Assembly (NCBI GenBank): GCA_016722565.1
Contig: JADKIU010000004.1
Coordinates: 248,001-312,000, forward strand
DNA: 64,000 nucleotides
Direction of reading: 5' to 3'
From: Bacteroidota bacterium
GTDB taxonomy: Bacteria; Bacteroidota; Bacteroidia; 2-12-FULL-35-15
The notes beneath the pieces are model-generated. The model was not told the origin of the DNA, ran no database searches, and worked only from the letters and a program-made list of their open reading frames with translations. Of the stretch, positions 8,421-17,674 are shown in pieces. A program made the position numbers and the translations under genes. Numbering within the stretch: position 1 is the stretch's first letter; each line of letters starts with the position of its first letter.

Positions 8421-8428
8421 TAGCTTTG
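8421..8428 (+). promoter_or_regulatory. Candidate -7 element for the OmpA-like gene
   Basis: TAGCTTTG matches TAnnTTTG and lies 20 bp before the ATG at 8449. The -33 region contains only T-rich sequence. Confidence 0.4.
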
Positions 8429-8448
8429 GTAAATAATTTCAGTAACAG

Positions 8449-9624
8449 ATGGTGTCAAACATAAAATACATTCTTTTCTTCTTTTCTCTAGTTTTGGGTC
8501 AAGCCTTGGTAGCTCAGAGCGATGTGGAAGTGCGTATTGCAGGATTTGCCAGTGGGGAATATGCTTCCGTTGAAGATATTTTGAAATATCCTTCGCTGAC
8601 AGTGGTGAACAGAAATGCAAGAGGTAATACAAAATTACTTTCCTATGATTGTGTGTTTGCAAACATGGATAAAAAACGCAATCCCAATGGTACAACAGTT
8701 AGTAAAAACACCACGTATGCTTTAAATGAAGAAACGATTGCCTTGTTGAAGAAATACCTTCCGGGAGAAGATTTTGTGATTAAAGACATTCAGGTGGAGG
8801 TGGTGAATACCAAAACCGGAGCGATTGAAGTGATAAAGATGGAGCCGTTATCGGTGAAAATTGCAGCTAAATCAGGCGGAGCTGTGCCGCCCTCAAAAAT
8901 AGATTATGTCGGAAAATTAATGACCGGAAAAGATCGAAATCAACCGGTTGCGAACCAAAAAGTGGTTCTTCAGGATCAGGACGAAATAGAGTTGCAATCC
9001 ACCATTACGGATAATTATGGGGATTTTAAGTTTACGGAGTTGAGTTCCGATAAGTCGTATAAAATTAATGTTTCCGTTTCGGATGATACGAAAATTAAGG
9101 ACGGACAGCTTTATGCTGCCAGACCGGATGGAACAATTATCCGATCGTTCAATAAAACTAAAAAGGGATTTTCTTATGAACTATTACCGCTTGAATTAAC
9201 AACCCTTGCTCGCGAACAAGAGGAAGACACGGGATTGAAAATCAAGAATTTTAGTGAGTCAAAAAATGCCAGTTTAACGGTGATCGAAAACATCTATTAT
9301 GATCCTAACTCATCTGATATAAAGTCGGAATCGATTGAGAAATTAGATAAGATTATTGCTGCTATGGCAGAGAATAAATCCTTGAAATTGTCTATTAATA
9401 GCCATACCGATGCAAAAGGTGAAGATGCCTACAATATTTCTTTGTCTGAAAAAAGAGCCCAAAAAGTGATGGAGTATTTTGTACTGCAAGGTATCGAGAA
9501 AGGGCGTTTAACAGCAAAAGGATTTGGCGAAACACAGATTAAAAACAGGTGTAAAAATGGGGTGGATTGCTCCGAGTTGGAGCACCAGTTGAACCGAAGA
9601 ACAGAGTTTAATTTCAGCAAATAA
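8449..9624 (+). CDS. OmpA-family protein with carboxypeptidase-regulatory-like domain
   Basis: This 391-residue exported protein has a signal peptide (about 1-22, cleaved near ALVAQS). Next come a gliding/GldM-like or uncharacterised N-terminal region, a CarboxypepD-regulatory-like beta-sandwich (about 158-240), and a C-terminal OmpA peptidoglycan-binding domain (about 275-391). The OmpA domain has SHTDAKGEDAYNISLSEKRA, GFGE and NRRTEF, which hold the Asp and Arg that bind meso-diaminopimelate. A Cys pair (NRCKNGVDC) sits in the last loop. It probably links the outer membrane and peptidoglycan. No partner gene is adjacent. Confidence 0.88.
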   Translation: MVSNIKYILFFFSLVLGQALVAQSDVEVRIAGFASGEYASVEDILKYPSLTVVNRNARGNTKLLSYDCVFANMDKKRNPNGTTVSKNTTYALNEETIALLKKYLPGEDFVIKDIQVEVVNTKTGAIEVIKMEPLSVKIAAKSGGAVPPSKIDYVGKLMTGKDRNQPVANQKVVLQDQDEIELQSTITDNYGDFKFTELSSDKSYKINVSVSDDTKIKDGQLYAARPDGTIIRSFNKTKKGFSYELLPLELTTLAREQEEDTGLKIKNFSESKNASLTVIENIYYDPNSSDIKSESIEKLDKIIAAMAENKSLKLSINSHTDAKGEDAYNISLSEKRAQKVMEYFVLQGIEKGRLTAKGFGETQIKNRCKNGVDCSELEHQLNRRTEFNFSK

Positions 9625-9670
9625 GGCTCTTTTTCTATAAAATAGACTCTTTTCATTGATCATTACTTAC

Positions 9671-9742
9671 CTTATTCCCTTATCACTCAATTTCTCATTC
9701 ACCTAGTCACTTAGTCACATAGTTACCTAATCACTTTCTTAT
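9671..9742. repeat. Tandem 8-mer array upstream of grpE
   Basis: Nine units lie in an unbroken 8 bp register: CTTATTCC, CTTATCAC, TCAATTTC, TCATTCAC, CTAGTCAC, TTAGTCAC, ATAGTTAC, CTAATCAC, TTTCTTAT. TTAGTCAC and CTAATCAC also occur in the murA-upstream array. Confidence 0.65.
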
Positions 9743-9761
9743 TTATGTCAAAATGTCTTAT

Positions 9762-9769
9762 TATCTTTG
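9762..9769 (+). promoter_or_regulatory. Candidate -7 element for grpE-dnaJ
   Basis: TATCTTTG matches TAnnTTTG about 40 bp before the grpE ATG. No TTTG is obvious at the -33 position, because the area there is the end of the 8-mer array. Confidence 0.4.
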
Positions 9770-9809
9770 ATGGCAAATAATTTGAGAGGTTTAGGCAGTT
9801 AAAAATTGG

Positions 9810-10376
9810 ATGAAAAAATTAAAAAATATATTTAAGAAAATGAGCACACCGGAAAGCGATATTGTGAACGAACAAAACAAAGAACAAACTCCTCAGGAAG
9901 AAACAACAGCTGTGGATGAAAAAGACAAACAACTGTCGGAATTAAAAGCGAAAGCAGACGAGATAAACGATAAATACCTGCGTTTGTATTCGGAGTTTGA
10001 TAATTTCAGAAAACGTACAGCAAAAGAAAAAATTGAGATGATGCAATCCGCGGGAGAAGATGTTTTTAAAAGCATTTTGCCTGTATTGGATGATTTTGAA
10101 AGAGCCATAAAATCCAATTCGGAAACAACGGATGTGAAAGCTGTAAACGATGGCGTGAATTTAATTTTTAATAAATTAAAATCTTCGTTAACGCAAAAAG
10201 GTTTATCGGAAATGAAAACGGTAGGAGAAACGTTTGATGCGGACATTCACGAAGCAATTACAAATATTCCTGCACCTTCCGATGATTTAAAAGGAAAGGT
10301 AGTAGAGGAATTAGAAAAAGGATATAGTTTAAACGGAAAAATAATTCGCTTTGCGAAAGTGGTAATAGGGAATTAA
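9810..10376 (+). CDS. grpE: Nucleotide exchange factor GrpE
   Basis: This is the cochaperone that releases ADP from DnaK. The protein has 188 aa (or 178 if translation begins at the internal MSTPES at 9840). It has a disordered, charged N-terminus (1-45), then the long paired helix beginning KAKADEINDKYLRLYSEFDN, the short helices (VLDDFERAIK), and the C-terminal beta-wing with EEGY-like residues rendered here as EELEKGYSLNGKIIRFAKV. It sits directly upstream of dnaJ (38 bp), forming a grpE-dnaJ heat-shock pair. dnaK is not in the window. Confidence 0.95.
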   Translation: MKKLKNIFKKMSTPESDIVNEQNKEQTPQEETTAVDEKDKQLSELKAKADEINDKYLRLYSEFDNFRKRTAKEKIEMMQSAGEDVFKSILPVLDDFERAIKSNSETTDVKAVNDGVNLIFNKLKSSLTQKGLSEMKTVGETFDADIHEAITNIPAPSDDLKGKVVEELEKGYSLNGKIIRFAKVVIGN

Positions 10377-10379
10377 TTT

Positions 10380-10411
10380 CCAGTTAACCAATTTTCCAAT
10401 TTTCAATTAAC
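10380..10411. repeat. Four-unit 8-mer array between grpE and dnaJ
   Basis: CCAGTTAA, CCAATTTT, CCAATTTT and CAATTAAC occupy almost the whole grpE-dnaJ gap, ending just before the dnaJ ATG at 10415. Confidence 0.5.
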
Positions 10412-10414
10412 AAA

Positions 10415-11569
10415 ATGGCAAAGAGAGATTTTTACGACATATTAGAAATTCCCAAAGGTGCGAGTGCCGATGAAATAAAAAAGGCATATCGCAAAATGGC
10501 GATTAAATACCATCCTGATAAAAATCCGGGCGACAAAGCAGCGGAAGAAAAATTCAAAGAAGCAGCGGAAGCCTATGAGATTTTAAGTAGCCCCGAAAAA
10601 AAACAACGGTACGATCAATACGGTCATGCCGGAATGGGCAATAATGGTGGTTTTGGCGGTGGCGGTGCACAAGGTTTTGGTGGCATGAACATGGATGATA
10701 TCTTCAGTCAGTTTGGAGATATTTTTGGTGGACACTTCGGTGGAGGTGGAGGCGGAAGAAGAGGCGGAAGAAGAGTGAACCGTGGTTCGAATTTGCGAGT
10801 GAAAGTGAAAATGGATTTGACGGAGATTGCAAACGGAGTTGAGAAAAAAATTAAAGTAAACAAATATGTTGCTTGTAAAACTTGCAGTGGAAGTGGTGCA
10901 AAAAATGGTTCCGCTTTTAATACCTGTTCAACATGTAAAGGTTCAGGACAAGTAACACGAGTAACCAACACCATTTTGGGTGCCATGCAAACTACCAGCA
11001 CCTGCCCGAGTTGTGGAGGTGAAGGACAAACCATCACAGACAAATGTTCACCATGTAATGGCGATGGAATTGTGCGCGATGAAGAAGTAATCAGCATCAA
11101 CATTCCGGGAGGAGTAGCTGAAGGAATGCAATTGTCGGTTGCCGGAAAAGGAAACATGGGCGCTCGTGGAGGTGTTGCCGGTGATTTGATTGTGGTCATC
11201 GAAGAGATTGAGCATGAACATCTGAAACGCGATGGAATGAATTTGTTTTATGATCATTTTGTAAGTTATTCGGATGCCGCATTGGGAACGCAAATTGAAG
11301 TGCCAACGATTGATGGTAAAGCCAAAGTGAAAGTAGATGCAGGAACACAAAGTGGCAAAGTATTGCGCTTAAAAGGAAAAGGATTGCCGGATATTAACAC
11401 TTATGGACGTGGTGACATTTTAGTAAATATCAATGTGTGGACGCCTCAACATTTGACAAAAGAGGAAAAGAAAATTCTGGAAGATTTAAAAGAAGCAGAA
11501 AATTTCAAACCACATCCTACTAAAAAGGATAAAGGATTTTTTGAACGTATGAAACAATATTTTGAATAA
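10415..11569 (+). CDS. dnaJ: Chaperone protein DnaJ
   Basis: This is a type I Hsp40 (384 aa). It has a J domain at 1-70 with HPD at 33-35, a G/F-rich linker at about 73-118, and four CxxCxGxG zinc motifs (residues 154, 171, 197 and 211; the last reads CSPCNGDG). C-terminal substrate-binding domains and a dimerisation tail follow. It stimulates DnaK ATPase and delivers unfolded clients. It follows grpE, and the NatA-like ATPase begins 4 bp after its stop codon, so the ABC genes may be read from the same transcript. Confidence 0.97.
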   Translation: MAKRDFYDILEIPKGASADEIKKAYRKMAIKYHPDKNPGDKAAEEKFKEAAEAYEILSSPEKKQRYDQYGHAGMGNNGGFGGGGAQGFGGMNMDDIFSQFGDIFGGHFGGGGGGRRGGRRVNRGSNLRVKVKMDLTEIANGVEKKIKVNKYVACKTCSGSGAKNGSAFNTCSTCKGSGQVTRVTNTILGAMQTTSTCPSCGGEGQTITDKCSPCNGDGIVRDEEVISINIPGGVAEGMQLSVAGKGNMGARGGVAGDLIVVIEEIEHEHLKRDGMNLFYDHFVSYSDAALGTQIEVPTIDGKAKVKVDAGTQSGKVLRLKGKGLPDINTYGRGDILVNINVWTPQHLTKEEKKILEDLKEAENFKPHPTKKDKGFFERMKQYFE

Positions 11570-11572
11570 TAA

Positions 11573-12523
11573 ATGAGCACAATTCTTTCTGCAAAAAATA
11601 TTGTTAAGCGTTACGCAGCTCATACTGCGTTAGATGATGTTTCATTAGACATCCCGGCACAAAGTATTTTTGGATTACTTGGTCCGAATGGTGCTGGAAA
11701 AACTTCCTTAATAAGAATTATCAATCAGATTACCGGTCCGGATAGCGGAGAAATATTTTTCGAAAATGAAAAATTAGCTCCCAAACACATTGAGCAAATT
11801 GGTTATTTACCTGAGGAGCGAGGTTTATATAAAAAGATGGAAGTTGGAGAACAAGCATTATACCTTGCTCAATTGAAGGGAATGAAAAAGGATGAAGCCA
11901 AGAAAAAATTAAAATATTGGTTCGAAAAATTTGAAATCGATGCTTGGTGGAATAAAAAAGTAGAAGAACTTTCAAAAGGGATGCAGCAAAAAGTACAGTT
12001 TATTGTTACTGTTTTGCATGAACCTAAACTATTGATATTAGATGAGCCTTTCAGCGGATTTGATCCAATTAATGCAAATCTAATCAAGAATGAAATTTTA
12101 GATTTAAAAAAGAAAGGGTCTACGATTTTATTTTCTACCCACAATATGGGTTCGGTTGAAGAGTTGTGTGATAACATCGCGTTGATTAATCGTTCGAAAA
12201 AAATTGTAGATGGCTCAGTAAAAGATATTCGCAAGGCGAATAAATCGAATGTGATTGAAGTGGAATTTACCGGAAACATGATGGGGTTTACAAATTCATT
12301 GTGGACCTATGGTAAATTGGGTGAACATTCTGCTGAAGGAGAAATTTGTAAAGCACAAATTGAATTGACTCCCGGAAGTACTTCCAATCAATTATTATCA
12401 TCCATTTTGCCGGTTGTCGAAATTCATTCATTTAAGGAATTGGTTCCGAGTATGAATGACATCTTTATTAAAAAAGTGAGTGAAGGAAATGCAATTGGTA
12501 CACAAAGTAATTTTACGGAATAA
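11573..12523 (+). CDS. ABC transporter ATP-binding protein (NatA type)
   Basis: This is a 316-residue ATPase of an ABC-2 exporter. Walker A is GPNGAGKT (37-44), the signature LSKGMQQ is at 133-139, Walker B is LLILDEP (153-159), and an H-switch lies in STHNMGSVEE. A C-terminal DUF4162-like extension (about 210-316) is typical of NatA/YhaQ-class proteins. Its stop overlaps the permease start by one base, so the two form a unit. The export substrate (Na+, drug or lipid) cannot be deduced from sequence. Confidence 0.92.
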   Translation: MSTILSAKNIVKRYAAHTALDDVSLDIPAQSIFGLLGPNGAGKTSLIRIINQITGPDSGEIFFENEKLAPKHIEQIGYLPEERGLYKKMEVGEQALYLAQLKGMKKDEAKKKLKYWFEKFEIDAWWNKKVEELSKGMQQKVQFIVTVLHEPKLLILDEPFSGFDPINANLIKNEILDLKKKGSTILFSTHNMGSVEELCDNIALINRSKKIVDGSVKDIRKANKSNVIEVEFTGNMMGFTNSLWTYGKLGEHSAEGEICKAQIELTPGSTSNQLLSSILPVVEIHSFKELVPSMNDIFIKKVSEGNAIGTQSNFTE

Positions 12524-13866
12524 TGAATAAAATACTTCTCATCATAAAACGCGAGTACTTATCACGGGTAAAGAAAAAATCCTTTATTCTGATGACCATT
12601 CTTGGACCAATCTTAATGGTTGGAATTATGATTGTGCCAATCTGGTTGTCGATGCAGAAAACCGAGAAGCAGAAGGTACAAGTGATTGACGAAAGTTTTT
12701 TGTTTACGGATTTGATTCCAGAGAAAGACATTGTTCATTTTGATTATCCACCTGTTACTATTGAACAAGCAAGATCAGGTTTCTTTGATACCGATTATGA
12801 TGCGATTCTTTGGATTCCTAAAAATGTATTGAATGGCGGACAGAAGGGAATTAATTTGTTTTATAAAGAACAATTGAGCAACTCTGCTCAGCAGCACATT
12901 CAATACAGCATTAGTAAAATGTTGTATGAAGTAATGCTTGCAAAAAACAATGTGAATGTTAATCTGATCAAAGACGCGAAGGATAAATCAACATTTACAA
13001 TGATTACCACCCAAGTTGATGAGTTAGGTGAAGAGAAAAAGACGAACACTGGTTTGTACATGGGCATTGGTTTGGTTGCGGCCATCATGATTTACATTTT
13101 TATCTTTATGTATGGTGTGCAGGTAATGCGTGGAGTGATGGAAGAAAAAACGAGTCGCATTGTCGAAGTGATTTTATCCTCCGTAAAACCATTTCAGTTG
13201 ATGATGGGGAAAATTGTTGGTGTGGCATTGGTGGGTTTAACGCAGTTTCTATTATGGGTAATTTTGTCAACAACTCTTTATAGTGTTGCCGTAGCTACCG
13301 TATTTAAGGATGTTGATATGAAACAAATTCAAGCCAAGGAAGAAGTAATAAAAATTGGTGAGAACTTGGATTTCGACAAGATGGGAAAAATTGATGAACC
13401 CAATCAAATGACCAAGCTTTGGAATGATTTTAAATCGGTGGACATGCCATTTATTACTTTCAGTTTCTTATTCTATTTCTTGGCGGGATATTTAATGTAT
13501 AGTGCTTTGTTTGCAGCTATTGGTGCAGCGGTAGATAGTGAGGCAGAAACTAATCAGTTTATGCTACCCATCACCATCCCTCTTATTTTTTCATTTGGAA
13601 TTGCACAAACGGTGATGCAAGATCCAAACGGCTCTTTAGCAGTTTGGTTTTCTATGATTCCGCTTACGTCTCCCGTTGTAATGATGGTGCGATTGCCGTT
13701 CAATTGTGTATCTGGAACCGAGTTGGCAATATCAATGGCATTATTGGTTCTTGGATTTGTTTTTACCACCTGGTTAGCCGGTCGTATTTACCGCACCGGA
13801 ATTTTGATGTATGGAAAAAAAGTGACCTGGAAAGAGCTTGGAAAGTGGCTGTTTTATAAAGGCTAA
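12523..13866 (+). CDS. ABC-2 transporter permease (NatB type)
   Basis: This is a 447-residue inner-membrane permease. An N-terminal cytoplasmic RREYLSRVKKKSF-like segment precedes TM1 (about 22-42). A large extracytoplasmic domain (about 45-175) follows, then five or so helices between about 180 and 430. The VMRGVMEEKTSRIVEVILSS block after TM2 is diagnostic for ABC-2 type NatB/YhaP permeases. It partners the ATPase at 11573-12523. The substrate is unknown. Confidence 0.92.
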   Translation: MNKILLIIKREYLSRVKKKSFILMTILGPILMVGIMIVPIWLSMQKTEKQKVQVIDESFLFTDLIPEKDIVHFDYPPVTIEQARSGFFDTDYDAILWIPKNVLNGGQKGINLFYKEQLSNSAQQHIQYSISKMLYEVMLAKNNVNVNLIKDAKDKSTFTMITTQVDELGEEKKTNTGLYMGIGLVAAIMIYIFIFMYGVQVMRGVMEEKTSRIVEVILSSVKPFQLMMGKIVGVALVGLTQFLLWVILSTTLYSVAVATVFKDVDMKQIQAKEEVIKIGENLDFDKMGKIDEPNQMTKLWNDFKSVDMPFITFSFLFYFLAGYLMYSALFAAIGAAVDSEAETNQFMLPITIPLIFSFGIAQTVMQDPNGSLAVWFSMIPLTSPVVMMVRLPFNCVSGTELAISMALLVLGFVFTTWLAGRIYRTGILMYGKKVTWKELGKWLFYKG

Positions 13867-13922
13867 AAACATTTTTATTTTTCCATAATTTTCATATCTT
13901 GTAGCTTTAAATGCTTATTTAT

Positions 13923-14855
13923 ATGAAGATTGCTGTCATTGATTTAGGAACCAACACCTTTAATTTACTCATTGTAAATGTTAATGCCGATCATTCCTAT
14001 TCAACCATCTTTCAAACAAAAATATCCGTAAAACTTGCCGAAGGAGGAATCAATAAAGGATACATTGCGGATGTTCCCTTTCAACGCGGACAGGATGCTT
14101 TTAAAACACATTTCGAAACAACTCAACAGTACAAAGCGGATAAAATTTATGCTTTTGCAACTTCTGCAATTAGAGGCGCCTCAAATGGTGATGCATTTGT
14201 ACAAAAAATAAAACAAGAAACTGGAATCGATATTCAAGTGATTTCCGGAGATCGCGAAGCAGAACTTATTTATTACGGGGTGCGCTCTGCAGTCAAAATG
14301 ACGAATGAAGCGGTTTTGATTATTGATATTGGAGGTGGAAGCACTGAATTTATTATTGCGAATAAGGAACAAGTTTTTTGGAAGCAAAGCTTCTTATTAG
14401 GAGCTGCTCGTTTGTTGGAATTGTTTCCCCCATCCGATCCAATTACCGATAAAGAGATTGCTGTTTTTGTTGATCATTTAACGAAAGAGCTGCAGCCTTT
14501 GTATGAGGCGATAAAAAAGTATCCTGTAAAAGAGCTCTTAGGGTCATCCGGTTCCTTTGATTCATTGGCTGAAATGATTGCGCATCGTTTTTATACACCG
14601 GGCGTATTGGCAAATAAAACAGAATTTACCTTTAATTTGGAGGAATGTGAATTGATTTACAATGATATTTTAAAGTCGACCAATGCACAGCGTTTACAAA
14701 TGAAAGGTTTGGTTGCAATGCGGGTGGATATGATTGTAGTTTCGAGTATCATTGTTAATTTTGTAATCCGGTCTTTTGAAATAGAAAAAATGCGATTGTC
14801 CACATATTCGCTTAAAGAAGGTGTGATTCATGAAGTGTTGAATGGAAAATTATAA
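13923..14855 (+). CDS. Ppx/GppA-type exopolyphosphatase
   Basis: This ASKHA-fold phosphatase has about 310 aa. I start it at 13923 (MKIAVIDLGTNTFNLLIVNV), because the upstream ATG adds only four residues. Phosphate loops are DLGTNTFNLL and IDIGGGSTEFI, with the catalytic Glu region in TSAIRGASN. It lacks the C-terminal HD domain of long Ppx proteins, as expected for the short Bacteroidota form. Family members cleave polyphosphate or pppGpp, and which applies here is not visible. It precedes the response regulator by 19 bp, probably in one transcript. Confidence 0.92.
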   Translation: MKIAVIDLGTNTFNLLIVNVNADHSYSTIFQTKISVKLAEGGINKGYIADVPFQRGQDAFKTHFETTQQYKADKIYAFATSAIRGASNGDAFVQKIKQETGIDIQVISGDREAELIYYGVRSAVKMTNEAVLIIDIGGGSTEFIIANKEQVFWKQSFLLGAARLLELFPPSDPITDKEIAVFVDHLTKELQPLYEAIKKYPVKELLGSSGSFDSLAEMIAHRFYTPGVLANKTEFTFNLEECELIYNDILKSTNAQRLQMKGLVAMRVDMIVVSSIIVNFVIRSFEIEKMRLSTYSLKEGVIHEVLNGKL

Positions 14856-14874
14856 TTTATAATTAGTAAAAAAA

Positions 14875-16041
14875 ATGGCAAAAATATTAATCATTGACGA
14901 TGAAAAAAGTATCCGCAAAACTTTGCGTGAAATTTTAGAGTATGAAAAATATCAGGTAGATGAAGCACCTGACGGAGCAGAGGGAATTGCAATGGTACAA
15001 AAGGAGAAGTATGACATTGTTCTTTGTGATATTAAAATGCCGAAGATGGATGGGATTGAAGTGTTGGATAAAATCATGCAGTTGTCGGCTGATATTCCGG
15101 TAGTGATGATTTCAGGACATGGAAACATCGAAACTGCTGTGGAAGCAGTTAAAAAGGGTGCATTTGATTTCATTGCAAAACCTTTGGATTTGAATCGTTT
15201 GTTAGTAACGATTCGCAACGCCATGGATAAATCAACATTGGTAACGGAGACGAAAGTGTTGAAGAAAAAAGTGAGTAAAACATTTGATATGGTGGGTGAG
15301 TCGAAAGCCATTCAACAGATTCAGGAAATGATTGAACGTGTTGCACCAACCGATGCACGTGTTTTAGTAACCGGTGGAAATGGAAGCGGGAAAGAATTAG
15401 TTGCTCGATGGTTGCATGAAAAAAGTAATCGTGCGAATGCTCCGTTGATTGAAGTGAACTGTGCTGCCATTCCAAGTGAGTTAATCGAAAGTGAATTGTT
15501 TGGTCACGAAAAAGGTGCATTTACCTCGGCTATAAGTCAGCGTAAAGGAAAGTTTGAGCAAGCTGAAGGCGGAACGTTGTTTATGGATGAGATTGGAGAT
15601 ATGAGTTTGTCGGCTCAGGCAAAAGTATTGCGTGCTTTGCAAGAAAACAAAATTACGCGTGTAGGAGGAGAGAAGGAAATTAAGGTAAATGTGAGAGTTG
15701 TTGCAGCTACCAACAAAGATTTACAGAAAGAAATTGCTGCCGGAAATTTCCGGGAAGATTTATATCATCGTTTGAGTGTTATTTTGATTCATGTACCTTC
15801 TTTGAACGAACGCAAAGAGGATATTCCATTATTAGCAGAACACTTCTTAAAAATGATTTGTGAAGATCATGGTATGCCGAGCAAGAGTTTTACAAAAGAT
15901 GCGATTAAAGAGTTGCAAAAAATTAATTGGACAGGTAATATACGTGAATTCAGAAACGTGGTAGAACGCTTGATTATATTATGTGATAAAACAATTACGG
16001 ACAAAGATGTAATTGCGTATGCACGTCCGTTAAAAGGATAG
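14875..16041 (+). CDS. Sigma-54-interacting response regulator lacking a DNA-binding domain
   Basis: This 388-residue protein has a receiver domain at 1-120 (acidic pocket DDE near 8-10, phosphoacceptor D52, switch Lys in AKPLD). An AAA+ domain follows at about 138-370, with Walker A GGNGSGKE (167-174), Walker B GGTLFMDEIGD and sensor arginines. The sigma-54 contact loop usually read as GAFTGA is GAFTSA here (214-219). The protein ends 15-20 residues after the AAA+ lid, so the Fis-type helix-turn-helix of NtrC is missing. I recall the GAFTS form in Bacteroidota homologues, so it may be an ancestral variant. No histidine kinase is adjacent. The stop lies 5 bp from the convergent gene. Confidence 0.92.
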   Translation: MAKILIIDDEKSIRKTLREILEYEKYQVDEAPDGAEGIAMVQKEKYDIVLCDIKMPKMDGIEVLDKIMQLSADIPVVMISGHGNIETAVEAVKKGAFDFIAKPLDLNRLLVTIRNAMDKSTLVTETKVLKKKVSKTFDMVGESKAIQQIQEMIERVAPTDARVLVTGGNGSGKELVARWLHEKSNRANAPLIEVNCAAIPSELIESELFGHEKGAFTSAISQRKGKFEQAEGGTLFMDEIGDMSLSAQAKVLRALQENKITRVGGEKEIKVNVRVVAATNKDLQKEIAAGNFREDLYHRLSVILIHVPSLNERKEDIPLLAEHFLKMICEDHGMPSKSFTKDAIKELQKINWTGNIREFRNVVERLIILCDKTITDKDVIAYARPLKG

Positions 16042-16045
16042 TTGT

Positions 16046-16864
16046 TTATCTCAATTTCAAAACGTATACATTCGGGAACATTTTGCCGGTGATGAACATT
16101 CTTTTGGTGGTTGCATCGTACGCAATTCCGTTTAATACATCTGCTTCCGGATTTAATCTACGTGCTTCGTCTGTTAGTTGAGCACAATCCATCACTCCAA
16201 CCACTTTTCCGGTTTTTACATCGATTTTTACGATATAATTTTTCATCCAAATATTTGCATAAATATAACCATCAACATACTCTAATTCATTGATATTGTC
16301 TTCGGCATATCCTGCATTGGTGACATTAATTGTTTTTGTGGGTTGTAAGGTATTGGGGTCGATATATGTTAAAATGTTCGTGCCATCGCTCATGATTATT
16401 GAAGTTCCGTCTGTCGTCATTCCCCAGCCTTCTTTGTTCTTATAAGTAAATCTGCTGAGTTGTTTATAGGTTTTTGCATCGTATACAAAGCCAATTTGAT
16501 CTTTATATGTCAATTGATAGATTTTATCATTTAAAATGACAATTCCTTCCCCAAAATAGGTTCTGCCCAAATCAATTTTAGCATCAATTTTTCCTTTTAC
16601 GGTATCTAAAATACCGACTACTGTTTTTATCTGAGGCAGATTTTCGGGAGCACCGGTACTTTCAAACAATTGGTTGTTGTGAAACAACAGACCTTCCGTG
16701 TAGGCACTCAGGTCGTGCGGTAGCTTGCCAATAACATCATAATTGATGCTGCCAACCAGTTCTTCTGTTTTTTGAGGAATCGTTTCTGTTTCAATCGGTT
16801 TAGGATCAGAAGAACACGCTTGTATAAATAGAACAAAGACAAATAGATAGAATACGTTTTTCAT
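16046..16864 (-). CDS. Glutaminyl-peptide cyclotransferase, lipoprotein
   Basis: This 272-residue protein has a type II signal peptide and lipobox (FIQACSS, Cys17), so it is anchored on the periplasmic or outer face. The mature region is a five-bladed propeller of the plant/bacterial glutamine cyclotransferase family (PF05096). The active-site start is GKLPHDLSAYTEGLLF, followed by FGEGI, GWGMTTDGTS and the NELEYVDGYIYANIW block. It converts N-terminal Gln of exported proteins to pyroglutamate. It is the last gene of the polysaccharide run, 5 bp after the CpsB-like gene. The metabolic link to the sugar genes is unclear. Confidence 0.92.
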   Translation of the reverse strand: MKNVFYLFVFVLFIQACSSDPKPIETETIPQKTEELVGSINYDVIGKLPHDLSAYTEGLLFHNNQLFESTGAPENLPQIKTVVGILDTVKGKIDAKIDLGRTYFGEGIVILNDKIYQLTYKDQIGFVYDAKTYKQLSRFTYKNKEGWGMTTDGTSIIMSDGTNILTYIDPNTLQPTKTINVTNAGYAEDNINELEYVDGYIYANIWMKNYIVKIDVKTGKVVGVMDCAQLTDEARRLNPEADVLNGIAYDATTKRMFITGKMFPNVYVLKLR

Positions 16865-16869
16865 GAAGC

Positions 16870-17619
16870 TTATAATGTTTTATTAAGTAAGGTTCCGCTA
16901 TTGATTAATTTTTCTAAATGAGGTTCGTAAACAACTTGTTTTAATAAGTTAATATGGCCCATGTGATGGCAATCTGTGCCGACAAATGAAATCATGTTTT
17001 TGTCAATCATTTGTTCTGCAACTATTTTAGTTCCTAAGGAATAATATCCGGTAAGGGAATTAATATTCATTTGAAGTAAAACTCCTTTATCAATAAATGC
17101 TTCGTATTTATCAAACTCCTTGTGCCAGAAATTATAGCGTTCGGGATGTGCAAGCACTGGTTTGTAGCCTTGTAGTTGCATTTTAAAAATAAGATGAAAT
17201 AAATTGTCAGGAGGGTTCATGTATGAAATCTCGAACAATAAATGTTTATTTCCAAAAGTTAAAAGTGGACCATCATCCAGTTTTTTTTCTAAATCGTAAT
17301 CGAGGTAGTATTCCGAAACGGCATCAAATTCAATGTTGATTTCAGCTTTTGTTAATTCTTGTTTCACTTGATCTCTGCCAGATAAAATGATTTCAGAAGT
17401 GTTGCGATAATAATCGCTCATTGTATGTGGGGAAGTAATAATTTTTTTATAACCAAGTTGTTGCATTTCAGCAATCATCTGAAGGCTATCGTTCATGGTT
17501 TTAGCACCGTCATCAATTCCTGGAATAAAATGGGAGTGGATATCAGTACCCAATACGGATAAATCTACAGGAGTAGAAAGTCGTTTTGGTTTTTTACGAA
17601 ATATGTTAAAGAGTCCCAT
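16870..17619 (-). CDS. CpsB/YwqE-type PHP-domain tyrosine-protein phosphatase
   Basis: This is a 249-residue cytoplasmic metal-dependent phosphatase of the PHP fold. Metal-binding motifs are DIHSHFIPGIDDG, SPHTMSDYY, AHPERYNFW and GTDCHH. Family members dephosphorylate the tyrosine-rich tail of Wzc-type kinases that control capsule or exopolysaccharide export. Its place in the UDP-sugar operon agrees with that. The Wzc/Wza partner lies outside the window. The start (MGLFNIFRKKPKR) is basic and has no signal peptide. Confidence 0.93.
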   Translation of the reverse strand: MGLFNIFRKKPKRLSTPVDLSVLGTDIHSHFIPGIDDGAKTMNDSLQMIAEMQQLGYKKIITSPHTMSDYYRNTSEIILSGRDQVKQELTKAEINIEFDAVSEYYLDYDLEKKLDDGPLLTFGNKHLLFEISYMNPPDNLFHLIFKMQLQGYKPVLAHPERYNFWHKEFDKYEAFIDKGVLLQMNINSLTGYYSLGTKIVAEQMIDKNMISFVGTDCHHMGHINLLKQVVYEPHLEKLINSGTLLNKTL

Positions 17620-17674
17620 TACAAATAACGAATTATTACAAATTGTATGAATGTCTTTGCCAATTCATTTTTTT

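Noticed and set aside
9671..9742. Possible CRISPR array in the 8-mer repeat region
   Set aside because: The period is 8 bp with diverged units. There are no 25-40 bp repeats separated by unique spacers and no cas genes nearby.
10708..11199. Long open frame antisense to dnaJ
   Set aside because: It lies wholly inside dnaJ on the other strand, is rich in Pro, Pro-Leu and Thr as expected from reversed Gly-rich and zinc-finger codons, and has no family-like motif.
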